From a bacterium (lineage in GTDB: Bacteria > Myxococcota_A > Bradymonadia > UBA7976 > UBA1532): 64,000 nt of DNA. A program made the position numbers and the translations under genes. This document shows, in pieces, positions 62,549 to 64,000 of the stretch (the first letter of the stretch is position 1; every line of letters starts with the position of its first letter). The stretch spans positions 248,001 through 312,000 of the forward strand of contig JAUHXC010000002.1 of the NCBI GenBank assembly GCA_030427205.1. The letters run 5' to 3'. The notes under the pieces were generated by a model. It saw nothing but the letters and a program-made list of their open reading frames with translations. It ran no database searches and was not told where the DNA came from.

Positions 62549-63394
62549 TCAGAAGTGCAGGCCGACGCCCAGCCGGACCGCCCGGGTCACGAGCGCGTCG
62601 CTCTCGTCGGCGAACTGCACCTCTTCGCTGTTGGCGATGTTGGCGAAGCCGTGCTGGTACATCAGCGTGGCCGAAGCCATCAGCCCCCGGCTGCGGCTCA
62701 GGGCGAAGTAGCCGCCGCCGCCGATGGAGAGCCCGTAGTCCAGGAAGCCGAAGTCGTCGTCGAAGGAGGTGACCTTGTCCCCGTCGGCGGTGGCCTCGGT
62801 GCCGAGCAGGCCCGCGGCGAAACCGCCGCCCATCAGCACCAGGGTGGTGTACGGGTTGAGCATGTAGCGCAGCACGCCCGACGCCTCGATCTCGACGGTG
62901 GTGAGGGTCACCTCGATGTCTTGATCGGCGGCTTCGAACGCCGCGCCCTTGGCGTGATAGCGCCCCGCCACCCGGTACGAGAGGAAGTGGTTGATCGCCT
63001 TGTCATAGGTGATGCCGGCGGCGAGGCCGTAGGTCGAGTCGTAGTCCAGGCGGCCCGGCTGGGCCACGCAATCGCATTCGAAGTACGACGCGCTGCCGCC
63101 GACCTCGAGGCCGATGACACCCTTGGTGAGCAGCGTCTCGACCACCGGCTTGGGCTTGGAGCGCTTCTTCGAGCGGCTGCTCGACGCGCTGCGCTTCACC
63201 GGCGTCTTCTTGGTGGTCTTGGTGACCGTCTTCTTCGTCTTGCCGCTCTTCTTCTTGGTGGTCGTCTTGGTCTTGCTCGTCGTCTTCGTCTTGCTCGGCG
63301 TGCTCGACGCCGTCGAGGTCTCGGCGAGGGACGGGGCTGAACCCAGGGCGAGGCCCAGGGCGACGAGGGTCGGGATGAGGGCGATCGAGCGCAT
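62549..63394 (-). CDS. Outer-membrane beta-barrel protein with Lys/Thr/Ser-rich N-terminal linker
   Basis: A 281-residue exported protein (IALIPTLVALGLALGSAPSL, cleavage near LAETS). Residues about 25-85 are almost only Lys, Thr and Ser (SKTKTTSKTKTTTKKKSGK) and strongly basic, which could contact LPS or peptidoglycan. The rest is a barrel of alternating strands (GVIGLEVGGSASYFECDC, GLAAGITYDKAINHFLSYRV, SGVLRYMLNPYTTLVLMGGG) ending in an aromatic residue (LGVGLHF), as outer-membrane proteins do. Function is unknown. GGAG precedes the ATG. Confidence 0.82.
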   Translation of the reverse strand: MRSIALIPTLVALGLALGSAPSLAETSTASSTPSKTKTTSKTKTTTKKKSGKTKKTVTKTTKKTPVKRSASSSRSKKRSKPKPVVETLLTKGVIGLEVGGSASYFECDCVAQPGRLDYDSTYGLAAGITYDKAINHFLSYRVAGRYHAKGAAFEAADQDIEVTLTTVEIEASGVLRYMLNPYTTLVLMGGGFAAGLLGTEATADGDKVTSFDDDFGFLDYGLSIGGGGYFALSRSRGLMASATLMYQHGFANIANSEEVQFADESDALVTRAVRLGVGLHF

Positions 63395-63495
63395 CTCGGA
63401 CTCCGAAGGTTTGATGTCGGATGGCGCGGCGGCGGCCGGCAGCATGCGGCACCGCATACGGGTGACGCAAGGGCGCATTCAGCCCGCCTGCCCGA

Positions 63496-63720
63496 TCAGC
63501 GTGCGTCCGTATCCGGGCCGGCGTCGGCAGACCCGTCGGCACCGGAATCGGCCCCGCCGTCCTCCCCGCCGTCGAGCGCCGCATCGAGCTGCATATCGGG
63601 GCCGGCGTCGGTCTTGTCCGGCAGGCTCTGGTTGTAGATATCGCAGCCGGTCGATGCGCCCGCGATCCAGACGAGCAGGATCCCGGCGACTATCGTGCAC
63701 AAGGCGCGTCGCGTCACCAT
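63496..63720 (-). CDS. Small Asp/Gly/Ala-rich lipoprotein
   Basis: A 74-residue lipoprotein. The leader TIVAGILLVWIAGASTGC gives the lipobox, and the mature part is short and acidic (AALDGGEDGGADSGADGSAD), like the tethers of the larger lipoproteins here but with no domain attached. It may be a complete small surface protein. The ATG lies inside the stop region of the upstream gene (seven-base overlap), so it is translated by coupling. Confidence 0.7.
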   Translation of the reverse strand: MVTRRALCTIVAGILLVWIAGASTGCDIYNQSLPDKTDAGPDMQLDAALDGGEDGGADSGADGSADAGPDTDAR

Positions 63721-64000
63721 CGGCCCATGACCCCCACCCCGGTCGGCCCGAGGAGCAGCCGGGCCGACGGCTCCGGCGCCGCGTCGGCTTCGGCCTCGGC
63801 GGGCCACATGGCCACGGCGCTGATGCCCAGCGCCGTGCCGATCCCGATGGCGGCGATGCCGGTGCCGACGAGTACCTGGGCCGTCGTCTGATCCGCGTCG
63901 AACCGATCGGCCGCCGCTTGCTCGGCGCTCGATCCGAACGGCGCCGCCAGGTAGTCGCGATAGGCGGCGTCGCGGTCGGCCAGCTTGACCTGCGAGGCAC
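63714..64000 (-). CDS. C-terminal end of a membrane-anchored protein (5' end beyond window)
   Basis: The readable 95 residues end a larger protein. They contain a hydrophilic helix (ASQVKLADRDAAYRDYLAAP, DRFDADQTTAQVLV), one membrane helix (GTGIAAIGIGTALGISAVAM) and a Pro/Ala/Leu tail ending VGVMGRW. In Myxococcota such a tail often closes TPR- or PEGA-type proteins with a cytosolic N-terminal part, but the domain is outside the window and no function is claimed. It overlaps the small lipoprotein gene by seven bases. Confidence 0.7.
   Translation of the reverse strand, partial: ASQVKLADRDAAYRDYLAAPFGSSAEQAAADRFDADQTTAQVLVGTGIAAIGIGTALGISAVAMWPAEAEADAAPEPSARLLLGPTGVGVMGRW

Overview
The window is 64 kb of very GC-rich bacterial DNA, dense with protein-coding genes. 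No rRNA, tRNA, CRISPR array, transposase or prophage gene was recognised. The gene repertoire points to Myxococcota (the former delta-proteobacterial myxobacteria). About a dozen genes encode lipoproteins with Asp/Gly/Ala-rich linkers, two loci carry MopE-type Asp/Cys metal-binding repeats (CNGxDDDCDGxVDE), and there are kelch and c-type cytochrome surface proteins, a sigma-54 activator, a degenerate AfsR-like regulator and TIR- and DnaJ-domain fusions. I cannot place it below phylum from sequence alone.

Layout. 1-14.4 kb: proC (cut by the left edge), an Amidase_2 enzyme, a prolyl oligopeptidase lipoprotein, a MopE-repeat lipoprotein whose start overlaps that of a divergent outer-membrane protein, a c-type cytochrome lipoprotein, a kelch lipoprotein, a 2OG-Fe(II) oxygenase, the helicase HrpB, two small membrane proteins and a frameshifted transthyretin-like gene. 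14.5-15.55 kb: a non-coding tandem-repeat array. 15.6-18.3 kb: a J-domain coiled-coil protein and a K+/H+ antiporter-type protein. 18.4-24.5 kb: a putative sigma-54 envelope regulon (coiled-coil periplasmic protein, OmpA lipoprotein, small protein, receiver, NtrC-type activator, MscS channel, histidine kinase) with three -24/-12-like promoters. 24.6-30 kb: an apparent operon of an RluA-type pseudouridine synthase, DUF2157, DUF4401, GDYXXLXY and a YihQ-like GH31 enzyme. 30.1-40.4 kb: a large TPR regulator with an internal hairpin-forming segment, a lipoprotein with a hairpin over its ribosome-binding site, a thiolase-like/cyclase-like/TIR fusion divergent from an FMN glutamate synthase-like protein, and a rhomboid protease. 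40.4-49 kb: a large MopE-repeat lipoprotein, a TauE/SafE transporter divergent from a LysR regulator, a Yip1-like protein, a cupin divergent from an AraC regulator and a SnoaL-like protein. 49-64 kb: a lysyl-oxidase-like lipoprotein, an epoxide hydrolase-like enzyme, a cytochrome-like lipoprotein, a YhhN protein, a Spy/CpxP-like protein with a CpxR-like box, a LysR/sterol desaturase pair, a kinase-like protein, a GST, a C4orf33 homologue coupled to a chloramphenicol-acetyltransferase-like enzyme, an adenosine deaminase, an outer-membrane barrel, and a partial gene at the right edge.

Genes are packed tightly. Co-directional neighbours often overlap by ATGA, GTGA, TAATG or TGATG, and convergent neighbours are usually separated by fewer than 30 bases without an obvious intrinsic terminator. 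The strongest candidates for something undescribed are the thiolase/cyclase/TIR fusion with its shared palindromic operator, and the self-contained sigma-54 envelope regulon. All functional statements rest on reading motifs by eye; no database search was run.
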